A DNA stretch of 64,000 nt from Paracamarosporium sp. OC-R06-R3 (taxonomy: Eukaryota > Ascomycota > Dothideomycetes > Pleosporales > Didymosphaeriaceae). The stretch is taken from NCBI GenBank assembly GCA_019828545.1, contig JACVRA010000163.1:1-64000 (forward strand), read 5' to 3'. Below are positions 33,042 through 44,566 of the stretch, one piece after another. The notes beneath the pieces are model-generated. The model made no database searches. It was not told where the DNA came from and worked only from the letters and a program-made list of their open reading frames with translations. Made by a program: the position numbers and the translations under genes. Position 1 is the first letter of the stretch. Each line of letters opens with the position of its first letter.

Positions 33042-36000
33042 ATGCTCTTGATCCAGACAGGATCAAAGCAAGAGAGCAAGGCTGTACCTGGGGGTTTGAA
33101 TTCTGGGGGACGTTCTCTGTACAGGTGAGGCCCACTTTTTTCGTCTCAGCGGATGCCCCGGCGAATGATGCCAGAGGGTCAATCGGTCGGTCGGTCATCC
33201 AAGAACGTCTCAAGGTCAGTTGATCAGTGTGGACAAGGCAGCGCCAAATACCTTCTGCCTGACGTTCCAAATTTTACGGGTCGGTAGGTTGTGCACAAGG
33301 CTCAGCCTCGAACGCTGAGTTCAGCCCGCATGCGGCGTCAGCCTCGCATGCTCGCATTGGCCACAGCTGAGGCTCCAAATCCAATAAGCACTCAGCTCGC
33401 CTCTCCAGGTAGTGGCTGCAGCTCATCGCCCACTCAGAGAGTCCATGGATATGTGCAGGACTTAGTCCTGCTGGCCGAAACACATAAAAAGAAAAGCCCG
33501 ACGCGATCCTGACTCTGGTCGAGCTGTGCTCTTCCAGACACACATGATGGCGATATAGTTTCCACTCCTGCTTCTTCAAAAGGCAAACGACGATCTGTGC
33601 AGCTCTTGGTCATCTATATATCCTGGAACACTAACGGGTCCGTCCGTTTATAGCAGCTACGACACACCTCATTCCACCACGAACTCATCAAGCCGCATTA
33701 TTACTTTGTCTCTATCGAACTCCATTCAAATGGACATTTCATGCGTCTCTTCGCTGTCTCTCGGTTTCTTTCGATTCTAGCCTTGCGGTCAGGAAGCCGG
33801 CGCATCCGCCTCACTGCCCCAGTTGACCGGTTGACTCGGTTCCAGCTGAGGAAAATAGGTTACCAAATCAGCGTTCGGGAAAACTTGTTTAGCATACGCT
33901 ACGAGGCGCCGAGCCAAGATCCAATCGTTCCCTCAGCAGACGTATGCGTTCGTGGCCGCGTGCACCTGCATGATCAGGTCTTCGATGGCTAGCTAGCTCC
34001 CAAATGCTTCTTTGCAATCTGTCTCAAACACACCCTGACATGCAGGAATATCAGGTGTATTAATATGCAGGTACTTCAACGAGTGCCAGTCTGCGTTCTA
34101 AATGCCATTCCCCGCCTTCGTTCGAAACGTACAATGTGCCTTCGCGTCAGATCGGCTAGTAAGGGCCGCGGCTGACCGGACACGAGTCGCAGCCTCAACT
34201 CTGAAACCTCGCCTTTTACCAATCAAGGACAACAACCGGGGCTTCAAGAGATATCATTGCGCTCGCCTTATATTTTTAGTCGATGCCTGTCTACTCAGCT
34301 TTGCGTGTGATTCAACTTTCGCGCTTTCTGTCCAGATGCCGATTCATCGAAAATACTCTCTTGGGCAAAGATCGGCAACCCCAATAAACTTCCATTTTCT
34401 CCGTATGTTGGTTCCAGAGGACGACATCCTTATAAGGCTAGAAGCTTACTGCTCCGTAAGCACTTCGACTTAATGCCTTTGTTTATGAAAAATCGGCGTT
34501 TCATCTGGATGACATCCTGCCTGTTGGACAAGCACGCCTCTTTCTCCGTTCAGCGACTTGCTTTTTATTACAACTTGGTCGCTCTTGGTGCATCGCTCTG
34601 ACACCTCCAGCTCGTCGATATAAGCCTATGTTTATCACCAATGAGATACACTTCTATACAGCCGCGCAGGGCCCGGACACGTCCCGCGAATGCCTTTTCT
34701 CCAATTTCAGAGTTCGGCTGACTGTACCGCCAGTAGAGGGCTGCCTAGCACGAACTCATGACTTGGTGGCTGTAGCTGCGGATTTCATTCGCGCAACACC
34801 CTATAGCCTCTGTTGGTTACACGTGAGATTCAACGGGATCAACATTGTAAACGGCGCGCCTGTCGTGATGCCTTCAATGCATGTGTTGTGGCTCAAGTCA
34901 TGTCCCGGGTCTCGCAACGCTCAGCGAAGGCTGTTCATAAGTTTGTGCTTGGCATATAGAGAACGCTTCTGCGCAAAGGGATTGAGCACATCCTGAAGAA
35001 GGATTTGCTGGGCTCTCAGTCTTCGCTTCCTCCGTTACTGTTGATATCGGAAGCGTCAGCCATACACTAACCCACCCACTATCATCTTCATGATGGATTT
35101 CAAGTCTTCAGAGCACATCGTGACCACCCTACAACACAGCTTTGAGTAATTGCTTTGTTAAGTTTTGAGCAGTGTCTGTTCCCGCGACAACGAAAGTCGA
35201 AATTTTCACTATAAGCTTGCACAACATGAGGCTAGCAAGAGTTAGAACATCATCAGCGACTACATGGGCGACGAAACATGTTTTCACATACCTAGAGGTC
35301 TATAGTATACTTTCTCCTGCCTATTCTCAAACAGTCTCTCCAGACACTCTCCGATATATCCGTTGTCAACATGGGGTGCCTTATAGGCTGCTTCATGACC
35401 ATGCCGGCAGATTATCACATAATTGTGATTCATGGCAATGGGTTCTGTCTTGTAGGCCTCCCGGCGCTGCGCCCATCACATCAGATATATGCTGGGCAAT
35501 GAGATGGGAAGTTTTAGGAAAATGTCTTACCATCAGAGGGTAAGATTTGCCTTCGAAGACGCTCACCGCCAACGCCGCCTTCTCTCTAAAAGTCATCATG
35601 AACTAGTCTACAAGACTTCTAGAATTCGCCGAACCAAGACTCAGTAACCTCGAGAGGCATACTGTATAAGCGGATCACCTGTCGGTCTGCCTGGAACCGC
35701 TTATATGAATATCGAGGATAAAATACACGGATGCACCCTTTCAACGCGCAGTTTGGAATCGAAAATGGCGAACGCAAACGCAGACGCGAACGGTGTCAAA
35801 GTTTCACATCCCCTGCCAGTTCAGTCATCAGCTGAGCGTTGGAACATGACCTACGCCCTGCTGACACGCGAGAGCATCCACATTCCTAGGATCACAACCA
35901 CCTATACCATCTCTCCGCAAACAACACCAAAGCTGGAGCACATGGTAAGTTATGAGGCGAGGCAAGGTGGCTTGCAAGGTCGTGGTTGCAATATCATTGT

Positions 36001-36364
36001 TGCCGTCATTTCCCTTTAGACCAAACGTCACGAGGTGCTGTTTCCTTGCGCATTTGTCCGGTGGCACGGTGACGTCTCTTTATTCAAGAGCATGATCGCT
36101 ACTCAGTACAGAATTGACTACAACTTCTCAGTCTCGTCTCACGCTATCTTGTGCCTTCACCTTTACTGCGTGCTATTTCTCCCCTCTTGACCCTGTCTCA
36201 CCCAGTCGAACCTATCCTCATACCTCCTTCTACTCTGCAGCACAGAATTAGGACAAAGGCTCGGGTGCGGATTAGCCCAGGAAAGGCAATACAAAGGCTC
36301 TATACTGAATTTCTTGCCAGCGACCATCCCTAGACCCTTGAACACGGTGCACTCGACCGCGACC
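33042..36364. other. 3.3-kb gene-poor region
   Basis: No intact gene supported. Plus-strand frames of 85-125 codons (33741, 34102, 34628, 35172) are unconnected and unrecognised. A minus-strand cluster of coding-like segments at 35129-35720 is listed separately. The last 250 bp is the peroxygenase promoter. Confidence 0.5.
35129..35720 (-). pseudogene. Possible coding remnants, unassigned
   Basis: Three minus-strand segments read like protein in shifting frames. 35599-35460 runs from an ATG and includes GKSYPLMVRHFPKTSHLIAQ. About 35470-35291 includes NYVIICRHGHEAAYKAPHVD and ends before a GTATGT donor. 35226-35129 includes KISTFVVAGTDTAQNLTKQL and ends at TAG. An intron of about 60 nt with branch CTAAC could join the last two, but the first join needs a frameshift. 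I do not recognise the family; it may be a degraded gene. Confidence 0.3.
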
Positions 36365-37516
36365 ATGAAAGTCCTCACTACTCTTCTTGGACTTGGCGCG
36401 CTTGCCGTGGCGCAATTTGACTACAGTGACTGGCGTGAGCCTGTCCCAGGCGACCTTCGCGGTCCTTGTCCCGCCTTGAATGCTCTTGCCAACCATGGCT
36501 TCCTCCCTCGCGATGGACGCAACAGTGAGTCCTCCTACAGTTCTACATCAAGACTTCGCGCTTAGTCGATTACTGCATTGCCTATTTGGGGAAAATATAT
36601 ACCTGTGTACTTGACATGGCACCATAGCTTGCGCGATGATCTTGCAAAATGCTCACCGTGAGACTTCACCTAGTCACCCAAGCTGCCCTCCTCAAAGCAA
36701 CCGCCGCAGTCAACCTTTCCGCCGAAGTGACCGTCGGCCTCTTCCTCGCAGCTCTCAAAACATCATCGGACCCTGCCAGCGGCGCCTTTACACTCGAGGA
36801 CCTGAAGAAACACAACATCATCGAGCATGATGGCTCACTCTCGCGCGCGGATGTTGGCACGCCGGGCGCCGGCGATCAGGAGTTCAACCCCAGTGTCTTC
36901 AGCGAATTCAAGAGTTTCCTCAGCGGAGCCACGAAAATCACGCTTCCGCTCGCTGCAACTGCGCGCTGGAGTCGCATCAAGTACGTAAGACCGACGCGCA
37001 AAGCAAAGGATTCTTGCTGTCGCGAACCTTCAGACCTTCAGCATATGGCATTGCCAATACACTGGGATGCCTACAAGTTTGAAGCTCTAGGATCTAGCAG
37101 CTACCTTGACTTGGAAGTATTACACTGACTTTCCCCCCACCATACAGGAGCGCGCACAAGACCAATCCAAACTTTGTGTACGGCCCATCTCAGCGGTTCA
37201 ATAGCTACGCCGAGACAGCGGTGTACTTCCAAGTGCTTCAAGATCCCGCCACTGCGACTGTGTCTCTAGACTTCCTGGATATACTGTTCTGTAAGTGTGC
37301 GAGAATGCGCAGGTTTTATGATATGCTAACCTATCCCTAGGCGAAGAGCGTCTCCCCGCCCGAGAAGGCTGGCACCCCCCAGCCTCGCCCATCAGCGGTC
37401 TCAGCACAGCTAGCGTCATGCTTCAGTTAGCTATGGCGACGGATGAGAAGGCTGCTGACCTTGTCTTGCCGCCGAGCAAACGCGGTTTCTCGCACGTTGG
37501 AGAGCTGGTGCTGTAG
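36365..37516 (+). CDS. Secreted heme-thiolate peroxidase/peroxygenase (chloroperoxidase-like)
   Basis: Extracellular heme-thiolate enzyme of the chloroperoxidase/unspecific peroxygenase family (PF01328), using H2O2 to oxidise aromatics or halides. The model is join(36365..36524, 36628..36657, 36698..36980, 37148..37290, 37341..37516), 263 residues. It has a signal peptide (MKVLTTLLGLGALAVA). The heme-ligand motif is GPCPALNALANHGFLPRDGR (Cys about 35). EHDGSLSRAD holds the acid residues (about 105), and ERLPAREGW is the conserved late motif. Exon 2 (30 nt) and the 40-nt intron after it are the least certain; other introns (103, 167, 50 nt) are well formed. The C-terminus after AADLVLPPSKRG is short. 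Confidence 0.82.
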
Positions 37517-37829
37517 AAGTTGCTGTGCTCGTATCAGCCTTTTGTGCAGGACTGCATTGATGGTCGTCGTATAACATAAGGAGACAGGGGATTAAATCAG
37601 ATGGAGTTCTCAAAGGGCCGAACTTAATGGACGATGACTTCATCGAATGCATGTAATTCCGTAGCTATACACTGCATTACGTTCTAGCTTTGAAGTCTTC
37701 CGCGAATCACAAAGTCCCATTTGGATAACTAACATGTCAACTTTCTCATCAAGTCCATTATTCATAGATGCATGTGATTTGCCAATCAAAAATAAAACTA
37801 TGTACTTGAATTCTGCCGCAAACTCCCCC
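37517..37829. other. Convergent 3' spacer
   Basis: AT-richer 313 bp between the stop codons of the peroxygenase (plus) and succinate-semialdehyde dehydrogenase (minus). It contains only the two 3' UTRs as far as visible. Confidence 0.5.
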
Positions 37830-39488
37830 CTAGTTCGAGCCCTGCAGCGGTTCCCCCATCCCACCAAGGGTCACCATCTTGGTGATCTCGTACTCCTTGA
37901 TACCCAGTAAGCTTCCTTCGCGCCCGAACCCACTCTCCTTGACACCGCCAAACGGCGCCGCGGGATCGGAAATCAAGCCAGTGTTTACACCCACCATGCC
38001 GACCTCCAAGGCCTCGGCGATCCTGTAACACCGCTGTACGTCGCGGCTGAAGAAGTATCCGGCAAGACCGACGTCCGTCGCGTTAGCCAGCCTGATGACT
38101 TCGGCTTCGGTCTCGAACTTGAAGAGGCCGGCAACAGGGCCGAAGGTCTCTTCGTTGGCGAGCTGCATGTCGACCGTCATGTCGCGGATGACGGTGGGCT
38201 GGAAGAAGTTTTCGCCGAGATCAGGGATCTTCTGGCCGCCGATGAGGATCTTGCCGCCCTGCTTCTCGGCGTCTCGCACATGCGAGTCTACCTTTGATAC
38301 GGCGCGGTCGTGGATCAGCGGGCCGTGGGTGACGCCCTCGTCGTAGCCGCCGCCGACCTTGAAGCCCTTGACCTTCTCGACGAACTTTTCTGCAAAGGCG
38401 TCGTAGATGCCGGACTGGACGTAGATCCTGTTGGCGCAGACACAGGTCTGGCCTGAAGAGCGGAACTTGGATGCTATTGCGCCGGCTACGGCGGTGTCCA
38501 GGTCGGCGTCGTCGAAAACGATGAACGGTGAGTTACCGCCGAGCTCGAAGGAGAGCTTCTTCAGTGTATCTGCGGACTGCTTCATGAGAAGCTTACCTAC
38601 GCCCGTGGAGCCTGTGAAGGAGACTTTCTTGACTGTCTTTGAGGTGGTGAGAGTCTCGCCGACTTCAGGGGTGTTCTTGAGCGCTGTGACGAAGTTGATG
38701 ACACCTTTGGGAATGCCGGCACGGTGGCCAAGTTCGGCGATGGCGGCCGCTGTGAAGGGTGTCTCGCCAGGAGACTTTGCGACAACCGTGCAGCCTGCTG
38801 CGAGGGCCGGGCCAATCTTGCGGGTGATCATGGCCGCCGGGAAGTTCCATCTGAAGGTACGTTAGCAGAAGCTGTAGATGTCAGTGTGGAAATGCGTACG
38901 GTGTTATCAGTCCGCAGACACCAACGGGCTCGTTGATTGTGAAGACCCTGTTTCCAGCAATGCTGGAGGGGATGGTGTTGCCATAGACCCTGGGTGCCTC
39001 CTCGGAGAACCACTCGAAGAAGTTGGCGGCATATGTGACCTCGCCCTTCGCATCGGCCATGGGCTTTCCGTTCTCCCATGTTATCAACTTGGCAAGGTCG
39101 TCGGCGTTCTCCATCATCAAGTCGTACCACTTCCGCAGCAGCTTCGATCGCTGGCGGCCGGTCGTCTTGCGCCATTCAGGAAAGGCTGCGGCGGCAGCTG
39201 CGATGGCGGTCTCGGTGTCGGCGCGATCCATCTCGGGCTGTGTGCCTATGGGTTTGCCCGTCGCAGGGTCTGTGGTGATGTCAGTCCTGGAGCGCTTGCA
39301 GTGTGGCTATCCACGAGCATACCGTGGACCTCGAAGGTCTTGCCCGACTTCGCGCCTATCCATTCTCCATTGACATATGTCTGCGCCTCTTTGAGCAGCG
39401 ACTTGTCGTTGAGCTAGCAGGCGTCAGTCCTGTCGCGATGCTTGGCTGTGTCGCAATCACGACTTACCGGCGGCACTGAATGGCCCAT
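37830..39488 (-). CDS. Succinate-semialdehyde dehydrogenase
   Basis: Aldehyde dehydrogenase oxidising succinate semialdehyde to succinate in the GABA shunt. The model is complement(join(37830..38850, 38900..39269, 39323..39413, 39468..39488)), 500 residues, normal for the family. The first exon is 21 nt (MGHSVPP). Introns of 54, 53 and 49 nt rejoin FEVHDPATGKPIGTQPE and GLITPWNFPAAMITRK. Landmarks are FTGSTGVGK (cofactor loop), ELGGNSPFIVF with the general-base Glu (about 262), GQTCVCANR with the catalytic Cys (about 295), and PFGGVKESGFGREGS. No mitochondrial presequence is evident. The SSADH assignment rests on overall resemblance to the GabD/UGA2 group. Confidence 0.92.
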
Positions 39489-40289
39489 GGCGTAGGTCCT
39501 CTGGAGTATGACGGGCAGTGAGCTTCTCTGTACGTGACTCTTGAAGCCGTGTTGCTTCGCAATCGCTCTCGTGCAAGCTGCAAAGGAGCGCATGGCTGCG
39601 GCGGGATGCGAAGCCCTTATTATACGGCAATTCTCCTCCAGCGGACGTGACCACTGTAGCGCACCACGGCTAGACGGCTAGCGTACAATCTACGATAACG
39701 CCCGAGGGGCAGCCTGGACGAATGGCTTTGCAGAAAGTGGGCGTTGTCGGGACGTCTTGGAGAGCGGATGCAGATGACGTTGGGGTAGCTTGCTCGCTAG
39801 AACAGCTGGTGCGGGGGGGACCAGGCGCGCGTCACGACCGTTAGAGGAAGCTCGAATGAGATGTCCCTCGAGCTGTGTGCTTCTTTTGCATTCTCCCTCG
39901 AGCAATTTATAACACGGCTTACATCGTGTCGCCCGCGTCTACGGCGTGTATTCTTCGCACGGTGGGTCCAGGGAGGAGACAGGAAGGGCACCGACTTCGG
40001 CACGTGCTTGTTCTAGCTTGCTGCTGGGATTTACCGTGTACCCATACCCAATCCAGTGTATCCAGTGCACTCCAGACTGCCGACGAGAACTCAAGAGGAA
40101 AATGTTATTGATTACTGGTTCAGATATCCTGACCAACCAAGTTCCAACGCCTTCCGTTGCTTTTTCGCAACACCCTTGCACGAGACGCCTCATCCGCAAA
40201 CTCTTCCAAAACTCCATCACACCAAGATATCGACAAGAACCCTAGACTCCGTAGCCCATGCACAGTATACAATCAACTCAACACCGCCT
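39489..40289. other. Intergenic, SSADH promoter and kinesin 3' flank
   Basis: About 800 bp. Open frames of 65-100 codons lack features; the frame at 40056-40730 runs antisense into the kinesin gene. No gene seen. Confidence 0.5.
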
Positions 40290-43200
40290 CTAGCTGCTTC
40301 CGTGGCTCCTCAACCTCCTTCCCTTGGCCAGCCCCGGTCCAATACTGGAGCTGAAATTCGTTATAGTCAAGTTTTCCCGGTCACCCTTGCCTTCCCCGCC
40401 AACAGTTTTCCTAGTCATTCTCTTCATCGGCAGCTTCGTGTCCTCACTCCGCTGCTTCTTAAGCGGAGGGGCCGCTACAACCATGGTATCCGAGTGAGAT
40501 ATAATCGGCAAGGGCTGCGTGTGGCTCTCTTGACCGACGACATTAACATCCAGCTCGCGAAGAGACGCCCCGGGGGTCACTGCGCCATTTGCGCTGATAG
40601 GGCGACCAAGGTTGGGTTTGGTCATCGAGTCGAAAATGTCTTCGGTTGTTGCGTTGGCAGCATCGTTGAAGATCAAAGCCTTCGTAGGGCTGCGAGCTTC
40701 TGCAGAAGCAGGACGATCGCGAAGACGTGACAACAGGTTTCCGTGCGCTTCAGTCCGCGGAAGCTTATCTGGGATTGTGTAGCTGATGCGTTGCGGTGTC
40801 TCCCCTGTAGGGTTGTATTCGAGCAGATTTTGACCTTCAATCGTGTCGCGAAGCTCGTGCAGAGGGGCGCGGATGTTTGCATCCTCTGCCAAAGCTGGCA
40901 ACGTTGCCTTGAGAGCAGTCGTCTGAGCGTTAACATCGGCCTCCAACGCTTGTATACGAACGAACGAGGTGGAAAGGTGCTCGCCAATACTCGAGTAAGA
41001 AGACTGAACAGTAGACGATAATGCGTTGAGTGAGGTCGTGTGAGCAGTGTGATGGACATTATTCTGCTCGCGTACGCGAGACATGATTTCGTCCAAGGAA
41101 TGTAGTTGTGTATCCATCTGTGCCATCTGCGCTTCGACGACCTTGACCGTGCTCTCATGGACTGAAGTGGTCGTGTTCTTGATCGAGGTGGACTGTTGAG
41201 TTGCTGCTGAGAAGTCGCTCTTGATCTTAGTTTTTACAACATCTTGCGACTTTGCGATTCCAGCGAGAATGTCTTTGGACTTGTTGGCCCAGCTGCCCAT
41301 ACCCTCAGAGTATGCGGACTGTTGCGCCTCAAAAGACGCATTTGCTGCACCAATATCTTCGCACACGCCGAACACTTTCTCGTTCAAACGCTTGTCCTGC
41401 GCCTCTGCATTGGCATTGATGAGCGAAGTGAGCTGCGTGAGCAGCTGCTGGCGCTCATCCGCTGACTTCTGTTTTTCGTCGTCAACGACTTGGATGAGAC
41501 GACTCTGGGACGCTTTGTTCGCTTGCACGAGCGCCGCATCCGCTTCTACGACTTGCTGGTGCAATCGCTCATTTTCGGCATGTTGTTCGTTGAGGGATTT
41601 GGTTAAATCAACGAAAGTATTTTTGAACTCTCGACCCAGCGCGGCGTAGGATGCATGGAGCTAGTGGCTGTCAGCGAAAGGTTCAAACAATGAGTTGGAA
41701 GAAACGACTCACTTCTGACTGAAATTTTTCCAACTCCGTAATGATGTCCGCAGATATCTTCTCGGCTGCAGCAGAAAGCTCACGGAGGCCGTCACCAACC
41801 TTCTGTTTTACATCTTCCCTTAACGTCTTGATTTCTTCCAACACTTCATTCATGTCGTCTCGAGCTTTGGCAGTCTGGTCGTTGACCTCTTGTTCAGACG
41901 TTGCAAACGCCTTCATCTTCTCTTGCAAGAACGTCTGGGATGTGCCAAGCTTGTCAAGCTCATCAGTCACAAAAGCCTGCATCCTTGATGACAGACTTTC
42001 CATCATCTGCTCTTGTTGCATGTGGAATTGTGCTATTCGGGCATCAACGAGCTGTGTCGTATCTACAACGTGAGTCTGAGAAGTCGCCCAGTGTTGCCGG
42101 TTTCGAGATTGAAGTTCGGATTTTCGGCGAATCTTGGATCGTAAACCATCGATATCAGATGTCGTCTTTCCGAGCGTCGAGATCATGCCCTGGCCGATCT
42201 CAGTGAGTTCGCCTTCAGTCTTAGCATGAGCTTTGCGCAGTTCAGTCTCCTCAGCGAGGTTTTGTCGCGTCAAGGTTAGAACCGCCTCCGTCTTCTCAAG
42301 AATGCCCTTCGTGCCCTCCAACGTGAGCCTCGTCTGCTCGTTGTCCTTCTTGAGGTTCTGGAAATTCGTCGTCAGGCTGAAGAGTTCCTCCACCTTGTTA
42401 CGAAGGTTTGTCTCCATTGTCTCGATTTTGTCACGCTGCTCTTCGCTCAAGATACGCCTAGACTCGCTAATGGTGGTGATTTCTTCGTAGTTCTCCTGGG
42501 TAAGGTAGACGCCATTGCGTTGCCTTGTTGCGATCAGTTCGCTTTTCAGCTTTTCGATTTCGGCAGTGAACTCTTTAAGCAATGTCTTCTTTGACATGAG
42601 CTGATTGACTTGGGGCTTGTTTCGAATGTTCTTTGCACGGAAAGCGTAGTCAAGAGTCGAGATTGTCTCTTCGAGATTGCTTTTTGCCGGCGATAAAGTC
42701 GCAATAATGCAAGTCTTAGTTCGGCCACCCAAGGAGTCTTGCAACAAACGGGTCAATTTTGACTCTCTGTATGGAATATGTGAGCTGCGTTCTACGAGCG
42801 CGTTGATAACGCGACCGAGAGTGAGCAAGCTCTTGTTGATGAGACCTGCCTCAGCAGCGCGCTTGTTTTCTGCTCCACTCCGCTGGATGTTTTCGCTTCC
42901 GGCAAGATCGACAAGGTTGAGCTTTCCGGCGCTCAGGTATTCCACACCTTCTTCCGATGTCTTCTTCATGTAAACGGTAATGGTAAAGACAGTGTGACTT
43001 CGCGAGCTAAGATCGTTGCACTTCGTTGCTGCCACTTGTCGTTTGTTGGTACCTTCGGAAAGAAGTTGGATACCTTGCGCAGCTGTCTTGAGATGGCATT
43101 CCTCCATGCCCTGTACTAGGGTTGTGCTGTGTCCCTTCTTGCTGTTGTCATCGTAGATTTTAAGCTTGACGCTATCGTCCGTTGATAGTAAATCCCGCAG

Positions 43201-43913
43201 CTCCTCGTTGTACAGTTCTATGAATGAGCATTTGACCGAGTTTTCCGTCTCTTCAGATTCGAGTTTCTTGAATAGTGCGTCGAGAACGCGCGGGATGATA
43301 CCGGCAGCATCTGGGAGAGGGAGGATATTCGAGATGTCACCAGTCATGGTGTATGTCTTGCCAGTGCCGGTCTGGCCGTACGCAAAGATGGTGCAGTTGA
43401 AACCACCCAGTACCTTGGGCAAGTTAGCTCTCGGGAACGTGTCTCGGTGGCACTACGCACCTCGTCAAGTATAGGAGCCACGACTTCCTCAAAAACCATG
43501 TTCTGATCGGCGGCAGGCGAGAAGACCTTGTCGAACTGATACGACTTGTTACTGAGCGCACTCGGGCCCATGGAAAGATCCACAATATTTCCCTTGATTC
43601 CATTTGTGGACACAACAACACCTGAGTTTTCTTTGACCTCGCGATCATTGCGGCCTCGGCACCGGACGACCACATTGATGTTTGTTTCTTCATCGGCCTC
43701 GAATTCGCGCTCCTTGCGCTTGATACCTGCCGTCGGCGAGGACCGCGCAGTTCTTGTGGAAGCGACCGACTCGGCTCGTGTGGTGGTTCGGTCTTGTGCA
43801 GGGGTTGCGGAGCGCCCGCGGGCGAGATGTGAGGTTGGGCGCATGGTGGGTGGACGCATCGACGTGGTCGTCCGCTTTGTGGGGGCCTGCGCAGACCGTG
43901 GGAGCCCCGACAT
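40290..43913 (-). CDS. bimC: Kinesin-5 (BimC/Cut7/Eg5) mitotic motor
   Basis: Homotetrameric plus-end motor that slides antiparallel microtubules in the spindle. The model is complement(join(40290..41660, 41713..43413, 43461..43913)), 1174 residues, with introns of 52 and 47 nt. A basic Ser/Thr-rich N-terminus precedes the motor. Motor motifs are NVVVRCRGRN, FAYGQTGTGKTYTM (P-loop near 163), NDLSSRSHTVFTI and LVDLAGSE. Then come ~550 residues of coiled coil (HMQQEQMMESL, ITELEKFQSE). The tail has a BimC box, GETPQRISYTIP near residue 1005, whose Thr is the Cdk1 site in the family. The start is the ATG of MSGLPRS. The frame is open for 54 codons upstream, with an in-frame ATG (MTSEAP) as alternative; the short form matches known BimC N-termini better. 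Confidence 0.93.
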
Positions 43914-44566
43914 GTCTGGCAGTGTTGTGTGTTTTCGCGAAAAGTTGTGGTGATTTGGTGTTGATGATAGCTCTGCAGGTAAACAAACATTAGCGAGTGG
44001 AGCTTCGACCCCTGCCGCGCTAGTCGGAGCCTCGGAGGTCATGGGCTCGATTCCGAACGCGCGGAACGGCAGCAATGGACCAGCTCAACACCTTTGAAGG
44101 CCACTGTTTGACTCTTGCATGTTCGCTCTGGTGACGTGGCATGGCATGGCTGTCCCTGTTTGACACCAGCTGGCTGCTTGGAGTCAGCACATGCCTTCGC
44201 CCAGCTTGAACTCTTCCACACTACGTACCCCGCCGCCCCTTCTTCCGTGACTATACTTCTACAGTCGAGCCACTACCTCTCAACAAACACGCATCTATAT
44301 GCTCAAGCATCTCACTATCTCCAGCCTCTCGCTTTCGTGGGCCGCCAAAGAAACGAAGCGTGTTGCCATTCCTGTCTCAGGCCTGGCCGCGTGGACAAGG
44401 CACGAGAACAGCCGCCTGTCATAGCCACTATACGCCGCCCACGCAGCGACATCTTCCGCGAACCAACCGCCAGAACCTGAGCATCTTTCATTCATAAGGT
44501 GTACAGCAGCGCAAGAGCAGTGTTTTGCAGAAAACCGCTCAGGGACACCAGGACGCTTCTTCCACC
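43914..44566. other. Divergent promoter kinesin-5 / PHAF1-like
   Basis: About 650 bp between opposed start codons. Open frames run into it from both genes. No separate gene seen. Confidence 0.5.

Noticed and set aside
33741..35543. Four plus-strand frames of 83-123 codons as a multi-exon gene
   Set aside because: No consistent splice sites or family resemblance; the best coding signal in part of this interval is on the other strand.
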